Assembly (NCBI GenBank): GCA_011525265.1 | Contig: WTHV01000026.1 | Coordinates: forward strand, 1 to 14,249 | Reading direction: 5' to 3' | DNA: 14,249 nucleotides | Source: Alphaproteobacteria bacterium | GTDB taxonomy: Bacteria; Pseudomonadota; Alphaproteobacteria; Puniceispirillales; Puniceispirillaceae | Part shown: positions 7,979 through 14,249 of the stretch, one piece after another | How the letters are laid out: every line of letters starts with the position of its first letter | How positions within the stretch are numbered: position 1 is the stretch's first letter | Position numbers and translations under genes: made by a program | Notes under the pieces: generated by a model | Told to the model about the DNA's origin: nothing | The model's input: the letters and a program-made list of their open reading frames with translations, nothing else | Databases searched by the model: none

Positions 7979-8020
7979 AAGGCGCATTGCAATAAGGTCA
8001 AGTGAAACGGAGCGCGCCTT
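7979..8020 (+). promoter_or_regulatory. Potential mRNA hairpin enclosing the permease ribosome binding site
   Basis: AAGGCGC (7979-7985) and GCGCCTT (8014-8020) are exact 7-bp inverted complements, with a 28-nt loop. The right arm ends on the base before the ATG at 8021, and the ribosome binding site GGAG (8009-8012) is in the loop. If formed in the mRNA, the hairpin would impede initiation. It fills most of the 78-bp gap after the photolyase genes, which has no T-run terminator that I can see. Confidence 0.35.
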
Positions 8021-8926
8021 ATGTTATCATCAGTGATACAAAGCTTAAAGCAACATCCGCTATTTGGCCTTGCACTTGCGGGTTTTGGTGCGCTTGTTTT
8101 AACGCCTGATACGTTATTTATTCGCCTCTCTGAGATGGGGCCTCTTGAGATCATCGTATGGCGCGGGCTTGAAATTGGCTTCATCATGTTCACTTTGAGC
8201 TATCTGCTTGACCGCAAAAATTTCGGCAAGACGCTGAAATTGACCTATTCTCCTGCTGGTATGGCAGCATCAGCCTGTATCTTTGTCAGTGCCATTGCCT
8301 TTGTGACAGGCGTAACAGAGACATCAGTATCTGTGATTTTATTCGCCCTTGCGACCTCACCTATTTTTGCGGCCTTTTTCTCGCGGATTATTTTAAAAGA
8401 ACGCACTCATATCTCAACATGGCTTGCCACAGCCTTTACCCTTGGCGGCATTTTGCTGACGGTTGTTGATGCTGATAGTGCGCATGGCTCGCCTGATGGC
8501 TCTGTGGTATTTGGCGCTTTTTGTGGTCTGACAGCCGCCGCGGCCTTTGGTTTGAACTTTGTGATCCTGCGCAAACACCACAATCTTCCCGTTGCCACCA
8601 TTACAGGCAATGGCTCACTTCTAGCCGCTCTAGCGGTGTTAAGCTATATCGGCACATCAACCTTATTTGATGGCAATATTTTGATGATTTCAGTCTCAGG
8701 TCTGATTATCTTGCCTCTTTCATTCTTTTGTCTCAGCTCTGCCTCTCGCTATACCACAGCGGCGAATATTGGCCTTCTGATGCTGCTTGAGACAATTCTT
8801 GGGCCCATATGGGTCTGGCTTGGTGTAGGTGAGACAGCCACCGTACAAATGATGATTGGCGGTGCGATTGTGATCACAACTTTGGCAATTTATGTGATTT
8901 ACACATCATTGGCACTGAAGAAATAG
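8021..8926 (+). CDS. EamA/DMT-superfamily permease, ten membrane helices
   Basis: This is an inner-membrane transporter of 301 aa made of two repeated five-helix EamA units. Hydrophobic stretches lie near 14-33, 42-62, 79-97, 102-122, 130-149, 161-182, 195-212, 219-238, 246-268 and 275-297. Each half ends with the family pattern: SPIFAAFFSRIILKER (113-128) and LETILGPIWVWLGVGE (256-271). GGAG at 8009-8012, 8 nt ahead of ATG, supports the start. Substrates in this superfamily range from amino acids to nucleotide precursors and, for the RibN group, riboflavin; the sequence does not show which applies here. It follows the photolyase genes by 78 bp on the same strand and may be part of their transcript. 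It converges on the GST-fold gene with 13 bp between the stops. Confidence 0.88.
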   Translation: MLSSVIQSLKQHPLFGLALAGFGALVLTPDTLFIRLSEMGPLEIIVWRGLEIGFIMFTLSYLLDRKNFGKTLKLTYSPAGMAASACIFVSAIAFVTGVTETSVSVILFALATSPIFAAFFSRIILKERTHISTWLATAFTLGGILLTVVDADSAHGSPDGSVVFGAFCGLTAAAAFGLNFVILRKHHNLPVATITGNGSLLAALAVLSYIGTSTLFDGNILMISVSGLIILPLSFFCLSSASRYTTAANIGLLMLLETILGPIWVWLGVGETATVQMMIGGAIVITTLAIYVIYTSLALKK

Positions 8927-8939
8927 CGCAAGCTGAGGC

Positions 8940-9590
8940 TTAAAAAGCAATATCCTCACCTGTTTCAAGCCATGGCTTATATTTTTCCATAACAGCCTGA
9001 AATGCATCACTATGTAAAAAATCCTGAAGCCATCTATGGAGATGCGGCCAGTCTTGGGCATCAAACCAGTCACTATCAGCTATGCGAAACTGGCGCACAA
9101 AGGGCAAAGTCGCGAAATCCAACAGCCCTAATGCCTCACCTGAAAGCGCGGCTTGTTCGCCCAAAAGCCTATTCCAATCTTGCAAAAACACCGCACCCGC
9201 ATCACGGTGTTGCGCCTCATCGACATCATCATAACGTGTCGCATATTTATAGCGGTCGAGATGATGCTTAAAGTCGCTATCAAGCGCATCTAGTTGGCGC
9301 AAAACCCCCTCTTTATCTTTATGATAGCACGCCAGCCACTGATGTGGGTCAGCCTTGCCAAGCGCCCAAAGCATCACATCACGCGATTCATCAATCACGC
9401 TACCATCAGCCAACTGCAAAACAGGTACTGTCCCTTTTGGTGAGGCGGCAAGGAACGGCTCTGGCTTGTCACGAAGCAGGATTTCACGCAAATGAACCCT
9501 CTGCCCGCTTGCCTTTAAGGCGAGCCTTGCGCGCATCGCATAAGGACACCGCCGAAAGCTCCATAAGATAGGCGTATCTGTCTGTGTCAT
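8940..9590 (-). CDS. Glutathione S-transferase-fold protein, cysteine-type
   Basis: The 216-aa protein has a thioredoxin-like N-terminal domain followed by a helical domain, the GST layout. The N-terminus carries SFRRCPYAMRARLAL (11-25), with C15 at the position of the catalytic cysteine in omega-like GSTs and glutaredoxin-2-like proteins. KGTVPVL (52-58) gives the cis-proline P56, and DES (67-69) the residues that hold the glutathione gamma-glutamyl group. The second CPYC cysteine of glutaredoxin is alanine here, which favours monothiol chemistry such as deglutathionylation or thiol transfer over dithiol reduction. No signal peptide is seen, so it should be cytoplasmic. Its ATG overlaps the upstream TGA (ATGA at 9590-9587) and lacks a ribosome binding site, so translation probably depends on the HugZ-like gene. 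The natural substrate is unknown. Confidence 0.85.
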   Translation of the reverse strand: MTQTDTPILWSFRRCPYAMRARLALKASGQRVHLREILLRDKPEPFLAASPKGTVPVLQLADGSVIDESRDVMLWALGKADPHQWLACYHKDKEGVLRQLDALDSDFKHHLDRYKYATRYDDVDEAQHRDAGAVFLQDWNRLLGEQAALSGEALGLLDFATLPFVRQFRIADSDWFDAQDWPHLHRWLQDFLHSDAFQAVMEKYKPWLETGEDIAF

Positions 9591-10078
9591 GATTTTACTA
9601 ACTGCGCCCCAATGGTAAATTCAGGCCCCTCTACCTCATAGGCAGAAGCAAAGCCTGTGACAATCACCCCTTTTTTGGGGGTAAGTTTTATCATATGAAA
9701 ATCGGTAAAATCTTTGATAAGTGCCATTGTGGGGCCAAAAGGCTCTGCCATTTTTGCCGCGATATCACTAAAATCCTGACTATTGCGTTCTATTACCTCA
9801 ATATCAGCGTCAAATTTCACGCGCACACGTGCCCAAATATTCTGTGATACTGACTCATCAGCGATGACCATAAAATGCGCAGGCTGCCCTGAAATTAGGG
9901 AACGAACATGAGACGATAGCTGGCTGGTATAGATATAAAAACAGCCCACATCATCTCTGATAAAGGGGCTTGTACCCATATCAGGCGTGCCATCAGCCCC
10001 TGTCACACAAACGTTAAGCGTTCGTGCTGTTTTCAATAAGGCATCTCTGCTTTGGGCAATTTTTTCTAATTTTGACAC
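9587..10078 (-). CDS. HugZ/pyridoxamine 5'-phosphate oxidase-like split-barrel protein
   Basis: The protein resembles the FMN-binding split-barrel family that includes HugZ and HutZ, which bind or degrade heme. Recognisable parts are a leading helix (SRDALLKTARTLNVCVTGAD), then FYIYTSQLSSHVRSL, then WARVRVKFDADIEVI, and near the end GFASAYEVEG, which matches the conserved segment of the heme-utilisation branch. I chose the GTG at 10078, giving 163 residues. The frame stays open to a GTG at 10135, but that adds an unlike hydrophobic stretch (TLYILIIVRIR), overlaps the candidate promoter, and has no ribosome binding site. The chosen GTG has no strong site either. No histidine is present near the C-terminus, where HugZ and HutZ have their heme ligand, so flavin binding is safer to propose than heme breakdown. 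It is first in a coupled pair with the GST-fold gene. Confidence 0.8.
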   Translation of the reverse strand: MSKLEKIAQSRDALLKTARTLNVCVTGADGTPDMGTSPFIRDDVGCFYIYTSQLSSHVRSLISGQPAHFMVIADESVSQNIWARVRVKFDADIEVIERNSQDFSDIAAKMAEPFGPTMALIKDFTDFHMIKLTPKKGVIVTGFASAYEVEGPEFTIGAQLVKS

Positions 10079-10088
10079 GGCTACACCA

Positions 10089-10117
10089 TAGGCATGCTGA
10101 CGAATTCGTACTATAAT
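10089..10117 (+). promoter_or_regulatory. Candidate promoter of the DsbA-family gene
   Basis: A perfect TATAAT at 10112-10117 is preceded, after 17 bp, by TAGGCA (10089-10094, four of six matches to TTGACA). A start near 10124 would leave a leader of about 27 nt containing AAAGGA at 10136-10141, the ribosome binding site for the ATG at 10151. Confidence 0.5.
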
Positions 10118-10137
10118 TAGGATATAGAGCGTCACAA
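10110..10137 (-). promoter_or_regulatory. Candidate promoter of the HugZ-like/GST operon
   Basis: On the minus strand TTGTGA (10137-10132, four of six) and TATAGT (10115-10110, five of six) are 16 bp apart. The -10 overlaps the TATAAT of the opposite promoter, so the two transcripts may exclude each other. A start near 10103 fits translation from the GTG at 10078 and would rule out the GTG at 10135. Confidence 0.35.
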
Positions 10138-10150
10138 AGGAACGGGCAAT

Positions 10151-10768
10151 ATGGCAAATCTTACGATTGATATTTATTCTGATATTATTTGCCCTTGGTG
10201 CTATATCGGCAAAAAACGCCTTGAGGAAGCCCTATCGCAACGCCCTAATATCACCCCAACCATAAGATGGCGCGCCTTTTTGCTTAATCCGTCTATGCCA
10301 AGGGGCGGAATGGATAGACAGCTCTATTTGAAACAGAAATTTGGTGAGGCCTCGAACGCTGTTTATGACCGCATAGCGATGGCTGGCAAAGATGCCGGAA
10401 TTGATTTTGCCTTTCAAGACATTGCCAAAACGCCTGAAACCTCAGCGGTTCACACGCTGTTAATTGCCGCAGGTAAGCATAGTTTTTCTTTATCAGAACG
10501 CTTTTTTCAAGCCTATTTCCTTGAAGGGCGCGACATTAGTGATGCAGAAGTGCAAAAAGACCTTATCACCCAAGAAGGCTGTGAGAATAGCTATACCAAA
10601 GAAGCGCTAGAGCAAGCGGCAGAACAAATTAATCAAGACATCCAATTTGGTGGCAATGTCGGCATTGATGGCGTGCCGTTTTTTGTCTTTAACGAGCAAT
10701 TCTCGCTTGCAGGCGCGCATCCGGCACCGGTTATCTTATCTGCCATGGATGCCGCTGTTGCTGAATAG
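10151..10768 (+). CDS. DsbA-family thiol oxidoreductase, FrnE-like
   Basis: This 205-aa thioredoxin-fold protein with an inserted helical domain belongs to the FrnE/2-hydroxychromene-2-carboxylate isomerase branch of the DsbA family. DIYSDIICPWCYIGKKRL (7-24) places a CPWC redox site at C14-C17, and GVPFFVF (174-180) gives the cis-proline P176 facing it. There is no signal peptide, so unlike periplasmic DsbA it should work in the cytoplasm as a dithiol oxidoreductase or disulfide isomerase. The two active-site cysteines argue against an HCCA isomerase, which usually lacks the pair. AAAGGA at 10136-10141 supports the start. The gene is divergent from the HugZ-like/GST pair and convergent on mfd, with 14 bp between the stops. 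The physiological partner cannot be told from the sequence; relatives are linked to oxidative-stress tolerance. Confidence 0.9.
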   Translation: MANLTIDIYSDIICPWCYIGKKRLEEALSQRPNITPTIRWRAFLLNPSMPRGGMDRQLYLKQKFGEASNAVYDRIAMAGKDAGIDFAFQDIAKTPETSAVHTLLIAAGKHSFSLSERFFQAYFLEGRDISDAEVQKDLITQEGCENSYTKEALEQAAEQINQDIQFGGNVGIDGVPFFVFNEQFSLAGAHPAPVILSAMDAAVAE

Positions 10769-10782
10769 GCGCCCACTGTGCC

Positions 10783-13700
10783 TTAAGCCTGTTCTGCTAA
10801 TGCCACAAGCTCTGTTAATAGCGCCTTTGCCTGTTTTGCACGACCTTGGACCAATTTTAAATCACGCATAACCACAAGCTTATGTTCTGCCTTTAGCTGA
10901 ACTTGGCCTTTTTGTGCCGCAATCCACCCCACAAGCGCATCTGGATTATCAAAGCGATTATCCTTGAACATCACAGAAAACCCCTTATCGCCTGCATCAA
11001 TTTTTAACACATTAGCACGGCGACATAATTGTTTTAATTCAACGACTTCTAGCAAATTGCTAACCGAATCTGGAATCTTGCCAAAGCGGTCGATCAACTC
11101 TGTCATCATCTGGTTCATTTCATCTTCATTCTGCAAAGACGCAATGCGGCGATAGATAGACAGACGGCTAGTCAAGTCAGGGATATAGGCTTCTGGGATA
11201 AGGATTTTTGTGCCAATTGTGATAAGAGGTGCGTAATCTTGACCGTCATCTGCCTGTTCTTTTTCACGCTCTTTGGCACGGCTTTTTTGCGCGATTTCTA
11301 CTGCTTGGCGCAACATATCTTGATAAAGCTCTACCCCAACCTCTTTGACATGACCTGATTGCTCATCACCAAGCAGGTTCCCTGCCCCTCTAATATCAAG
11401 ATCATGTGAGGCAAGCGTAAATCCAGCACCAAGCTTATCAAGCGTTTGCATTACCTCAAGGCGGCGTTTTGCGCCTGCTGTCATAACCTTATGCTGATCT
11501 GTGGTCAGATAAGCATAGGCACGCTGTTTTGAACGTCCGACACGGCCGCGAAGCTGATAAAGCTGAGAGAGGCCGAACATATCAGCTCGATGAATGATCA
11601 TTGTATTGGCTGATGGGATATCAATCCCTGATTCCACAATATTGGTCGAAAGCAATATTTCTGCCTGCCCCTCGCCAAAGGCAGTCATAGCTTTATCAAG
11701 CTCTGTTGGCGTCATGCGGCCATGGGCAGAAATAATCTTGGCATCAGGGACAAGTTTCACAATGCGCTCATAAAGGCGTGGCATATCATCAATACGCGGA
11801 CAGACAACAAATGACTGACCACCTCTAAAGCGTTCACGCAATAAGGCTTCTTTTAAGACCACATTATCCCATGCGCCAATGAAGGTACGAACCGCAAGCC
11901 TATCAACAGGCGGGGTTGCGATGATAGACATTTGCCGCACGCCAGACAGTGCCATCTGAAGCGTGCGCGGAATAGGCGTTGCGGTAAGGGTGAGGACGTG
12001 AATATCGCCTTTTAATTCTTTCAAGCGCTCTTTTTGGCCAACCCCAAAGCTTTGTTCTTCATCAACAATCAGCATACCTAAATTGTTAAATTCAATAGAT
12101 TTCGCCAAAAGCGCGTGCGTGCCAATAACAATTTGTGCAGAGCCATTTTGGATGTTTTCTTTAATAAGCTTGGCCTCAGATGTGCTTGTCATGCGTGACA
12201 AGATAGAGACATCAATCGGAAAGCCCTTAAATCGTTCGGTAAAGACTTTACCATGCTGACGGGCAAGAAGTGTCGTAGGCGTCACCAAAGCCACCTGATA
12301 GCCTGCCATAGCCGCAACAAAGGCGGCACGCAATGCGACTTCTGTCTTGCCAAAGCCCACATCACCACAAATTAATCGGTCAGTGGCCTTGCCAGAGGCT
12401 AAATCTTCTAAGACATCAGAGATGGCATCAAGCTGATCTTCTGTTTCTGAAAAGCCAAAGCGCGCACAAAATTCTGCAAAACCCCCTTCAGGGGCAACAA
12501 GCGGTTGTGTTGAGGCAACAGCGCGATTAGCCGCAATGCGGATAAGCTGTTCTGCCATGATTTTAATGCGTTCTTTGATTTTGGCTTTACGCGCCTGCCA
12601 TGCCACACCACCAAGCTTATCAAGCATGACATCGGTTGAATCTTTGCCATAGCGCGATAGCATATCGATATTTTCAACAGGCAAATATAATTTATCACCG
12701 CCATGATAAATAAGCATAAGGCAATCATGCTCAATGCCGCCAGATGCGATAGTCTCAAGCTTCTCATAGCGCCCAATCCCATGTTCGACATGAACCACAA
12801 GATCGCCCTGCTCAAGGGCTGAGACTTCTGTTAGGAAATTCTCTGCACGCCTTCGACCAACAGGACGCGCTAATCTTGTACCGAAGATATCTTGTTCTGT
12901 GATAACGCGCAGATGGCCAACGCTAAACCCCTTCTCAAGCGGCCAATAGGCTGTTGAAATGCGGTGTGTAACAGCATTGGTAATATCAGTGGCATAGGGG
13001 ATTTGAGACCCGGTTGCCTCTTGCAACATATCGCCTGTACGCCGTGCTGCCCCCTCAGATGTTGCTGCGATGAGTATCACGTCATCCTTGCCTAATTCTT
13101 CAAGCATCTTAGCAATGTGGGATAATTTATGCCCTGTTTCTGCTATCGCAAGGCCAAGGCCGCCGCGCCCTTTGGCATCATAGGCCTCTTGTGCCGCTCT
13201 ATCTTGAGAAAAGCTTGATAAATAATGCGCATTTACCGCCTCTAATGAGGCTTCGACCTCTTCATTTGTGCGATAATGCCAATGAGGCGGCAGAGGAAAA
13301 TAGGCAATATCATCATCGCCCTCTGGCTTTTGTCGTGCCTGATAGAATTCTGCAATTTGCTCTTGGCGTGACATGATAGCTGGGCGTGCTTCTTCATCAA
13401 AAATAATCGGAACGATTGTGCCATTTGACGCTGTGCAATAATCTTCAACTACTGCCATCTCATCATGAAGCAAGGCAGACCAATGCTCGAGGGCTGGTGT
13501 CATGCGTGCTGCTGAGACAGATTCATAAAGAGGAGACTTCGCGCCCTTGCCGCCAAAAAACTCTCTAAAACGAGAGCGGAAGAGCGAAACGGCATCTTCA
13601 TCAAGCAGAAATTCGGTTGCTGGTTGCAGCACAAGGCCATCAGAGGCACCCGTTGAACGTTGTGAGCCAGGATCAAATAATTTGATGGTATCAATCTCAT

Positions 13701-14249
13701 CACCAAAAAAATCGAGACGTGTTGGCAAGCCTGACGCATCACTGTAAATATCGACAATGCCGCCACGCACGGCAAATTCACCATATTCACGCACGGTATC
13801 GGTGCGGTGAAACCCATTTTGTGTCAAAAATTGTGTTACAGCCTCAACTGATATCTGCTGACCTTTGCGCAATGATAGGCTTGCTTTGGCAAAAAATGAC
13901 GGTGGTGGCACCTTTTGCAGCCACCCATTAACCGTTGTTACGATAAGCCGCGGATTTGGCACATTTGCTGAACCATCATCACCTGCTAGAACAGACAGAG
14001 TCGCAAGGCGGCTTGATGTGACAGAAGAATGGGGAGACACGCGGTCATAGGGAAGACAATCCCATGCGGGCAATATCAAAAGCTCTGCCTCTGGCATCAC
14101 AAAACGCATACCATCAACAAATTGGGTTAATCGTGCATCATCACGCAGGACAATAATCCTTGTCTCACCTGCCTTTGCAAGGGCACTGACAACCATCTGG
14201 TCAACCCCTTGAGGTGCCCCATCAAAGAATTTCTTAAATTGAATATTAT
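10783..14249 (-). CDS. mfd: Transcription-repair coupling factor Mfd (5' end outside window)
   Basis: Mfd is a DNA translocase that dislodges RNA polymerase stalled at lesions and recruits UvrA. The ATG at 14196 is internal: the same frame stays open to the edge and encodes FFDGAPQGVDQ just before it, the usual Mfd beginning, so probably only a few to twenty residues are missing. Numbered from that ATG, the UvrB-like region includes LPYDRVSPHSSVTSSRL (48-64) and GGIVDIY (145-151). The polymerase-interacting domain spans about 460-525 (GDLVVHVEHGIGRYEKL, 464-480). The RecG-like motor has Walker A GDVGFGKTE (611-619), DEEQ (712-715), TATPIPRTL (738-746), NIVESGIDIP (852-861) and QLRGRVGR (881-888). 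The C-terminal D7 domain completes it. At 1137 visible residues the length is as expected, and I see no frameshift. Confidence 0.96.
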   Translation of the reverse strand, partial: NIQFKKFFDGAPQGVDQMVVSALAKAGETRIIVLRDDARLTQFVDGMRFVMPEAELLILPAWDCLPYDRVSPHSSVTSSRLATLSVLAGDDGSANVPNPRLIVTTVNGWLQKVPPPSFFAKASLSLRKGQQISVEAVTQFLTQNGFHRTDTVREYGEFAVRGGIVDIYSDASGLPTRLDFFGDEIDTIKLFDPGSQRSTGASDGLVLQPATEFLLDEDAVSLFRSRFREFFGGKGAKSPLYESVSAARMTPALEHWSALLHDEMAVVEDYCTASNGTIVPIIFDEEARPAIMSRQEQIAEFYQARQKPEGDDDIAYFPLPPHWHYRTNEEVEASLEAVNAHYLSSFSQDRAAQEAYDAKGRGGLGLAIAETGHKLSHIAKMLEELGKDDVILIAATSEGAARRTGDMLQEATGSQIPYATDITNAVTHRISTAYWPLEKGFSVGHLRVITEQDIFGTRLARPVGRRRAENFLTEVSALEQGDLVVHVEHGIGRYEKLETIASGGIEHDCLMLIYHGGDKLYLPVENIDMLSRYGKDSTDVMLDKLGGVAWQARKAKIKERIKIMAEQLIRIAANRAVASTQPLVAPEGGFAEFCARFGFSETEDQLDAISDVLEDLASGKATDRLICGDVGFGKTEVALRAAFVAAMAGYQVALVTPTTLLARQHGKVFTERFKGFPIDVSILSRMTSTSEAKLIKENIQNGSAQIVIGTHALLAKSIEFNNLGMLIVDEEQSFGVGQKERLKELKGDIHVLTLTATPIPRTLQMALSGVRQMSIIATPPVDRLAVRTFIGAWDNVVLKEALLRERFRGGQSFVVCPRIDDMPRLYERIVKLVPDAKIISAHGRMTPTELDKAMTAFGEGQAEILLSTNIVESGIDIPSANTMIIHRADMFGLSQLYQLRGRVGRSKQRAYAYLTTDQHKVMTAGAKRRLEVMQTLDKLGAGFTLASHDLDIRGAGNLLGDEQSGHVKEVGVELYQDMLRQAVEIAQKSRAKEREKEQADDGQDYAPLITIGTKILIPEAYIPDLTSRLSIYRRIASLQNEDEMNQMMTELIDRFGKIPDSVSNLLEVVELKQLCRRANVLKIDAGDKGFSVMFKDNRFDNPDALVGWIAAQKGQVQLKAEHKLVVMRDLKLVQGRAKQAKALLTELVALAEQA

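Noticed and set aside
4927..7979. AAGACAA recurring in spacers at 4927-4933, 4961-4967 and 7973-7979
   Set aside because: The same heptamer also occurs inside coding sequence near 5575 and 14050, so it is not specific to the promoters.
8930..8941. Possible terminator AAGC-TGAG-GCTT followed by AAAAA between the permease and GST genes
   Set aside because: The stem is only 4 bp with two A-T pairs and overlaps the GST stop codon, too weak to call an intrinsic terminator.
10072..10077. Perfect TTGACA on the plus strand ahead of the DsbA-like gene
   Set aside because: The matching TATAAT is 34 bp away, double the usual spacing, and no -10 sits at 16-18 bp. TAGGCA at 10089 is a better-placed partner.
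12408..12815. Long open frame on the minus strand, 135 codons, inside mfd
   Set aside because: It lies in another frame of the same strand within a strongly conserved Mfd region and has no recognisable domain. The other frames nested in the large genes, such as 6025-6390 and 7861-8193, were dropped for the same reason.
1..14249. CRISPR arrays, tRNA or rRNA genes, insertion sequences, phage genes and defence systems
   Set aside because: No regularly spaced repeats, transposase or integrase motifs, terminal inverted repeats or RNA-gene signatures were seen. All genes match common bacterial housekeeping families.

Overview
The window looks like chromosomal DNA of a free-living, probably marine alphaproteobacterium with a compact genome and a moderate G+C content judged by eye. 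A SAR116-like (Puniceispirillum-type) bacterium would fit, but this is inferred from gene content and layout, because there is no rRNA or marker gene to settle it. Ten protein genes fill nearly the whole window. No gap exceeds about 190 bases, and I see no RNA gene, CRISPR array, insertion sequence, prophage or attachment site.

Layout. (1) 1-4790 is a fatty-acyl-CoA degradation block. It holds the 3' part of a 3-hydroxyacyl-CoA dehydrogenase/enoyl-CoA hydratase fusion in the FadN domain order, then an AMP-forming acyl-CoA ligase, both on the plus strand. A large acyl-CoA dehydrogenase converges on them from the minus strand, and its stop codon overlaps the ligase stop in a shared TTAA. (2) 4791-4976 is a divergent promoter region with a clear dyad. 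(3) 4977-7942 is a light-dependent DNA repair operon: a class I CPD photolyase followed, with a one-base stop/start overlap, by an iron-sulfur (6-4) photolyase of the Agrobacterium PhrB type. (4) 8021-8926 is a ten-helix EamA/DMT permease on the same strand. (5) 8940-10078 on the minus strand is a coupled pair, a HugZ-like split-barrel protein and a cysteine-type GST-fold protein. (6) 10151-10768 is a DsbA/FrnE-family CPWC oxidoreductase, divergent from that pair. (7) 10783-14249 on the minus strand is mfd, the transcription-repair coupling factor, whose first codons lie beyond the right edge.

How the genes work together. The first block activates, dehydrogenates, hydrates and re-oxidises acyl-CoAs (beta-oxidation; a role in methylmercaptopropionate breakdown is possible but unproven). 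The two photolyases cover both main UV dimers, the cyclobutane dimer and the (6-4) photoproduct. Mfd clears RNA polymerase stalled at lesions and recruits UvrA. About 9.3 kb therefore holds three UV-damage functions, as would suit sunlit surface water. The 8940-10768 stretch is a small thiol/flavin redox cluster. All three convergent junctions have almost no spacer, so transcription termination at them must occur inside neighbouring coding sequence or by factor-dependent means.

I found no wholly new system. The points most worth following up are the coupled CPD plus (6-4) photolyase operon, the permease behind it that could be a flavin transporter, the dyad in the divergent promoter, and the possible DMSP-related role of the acyl-CoA genes.
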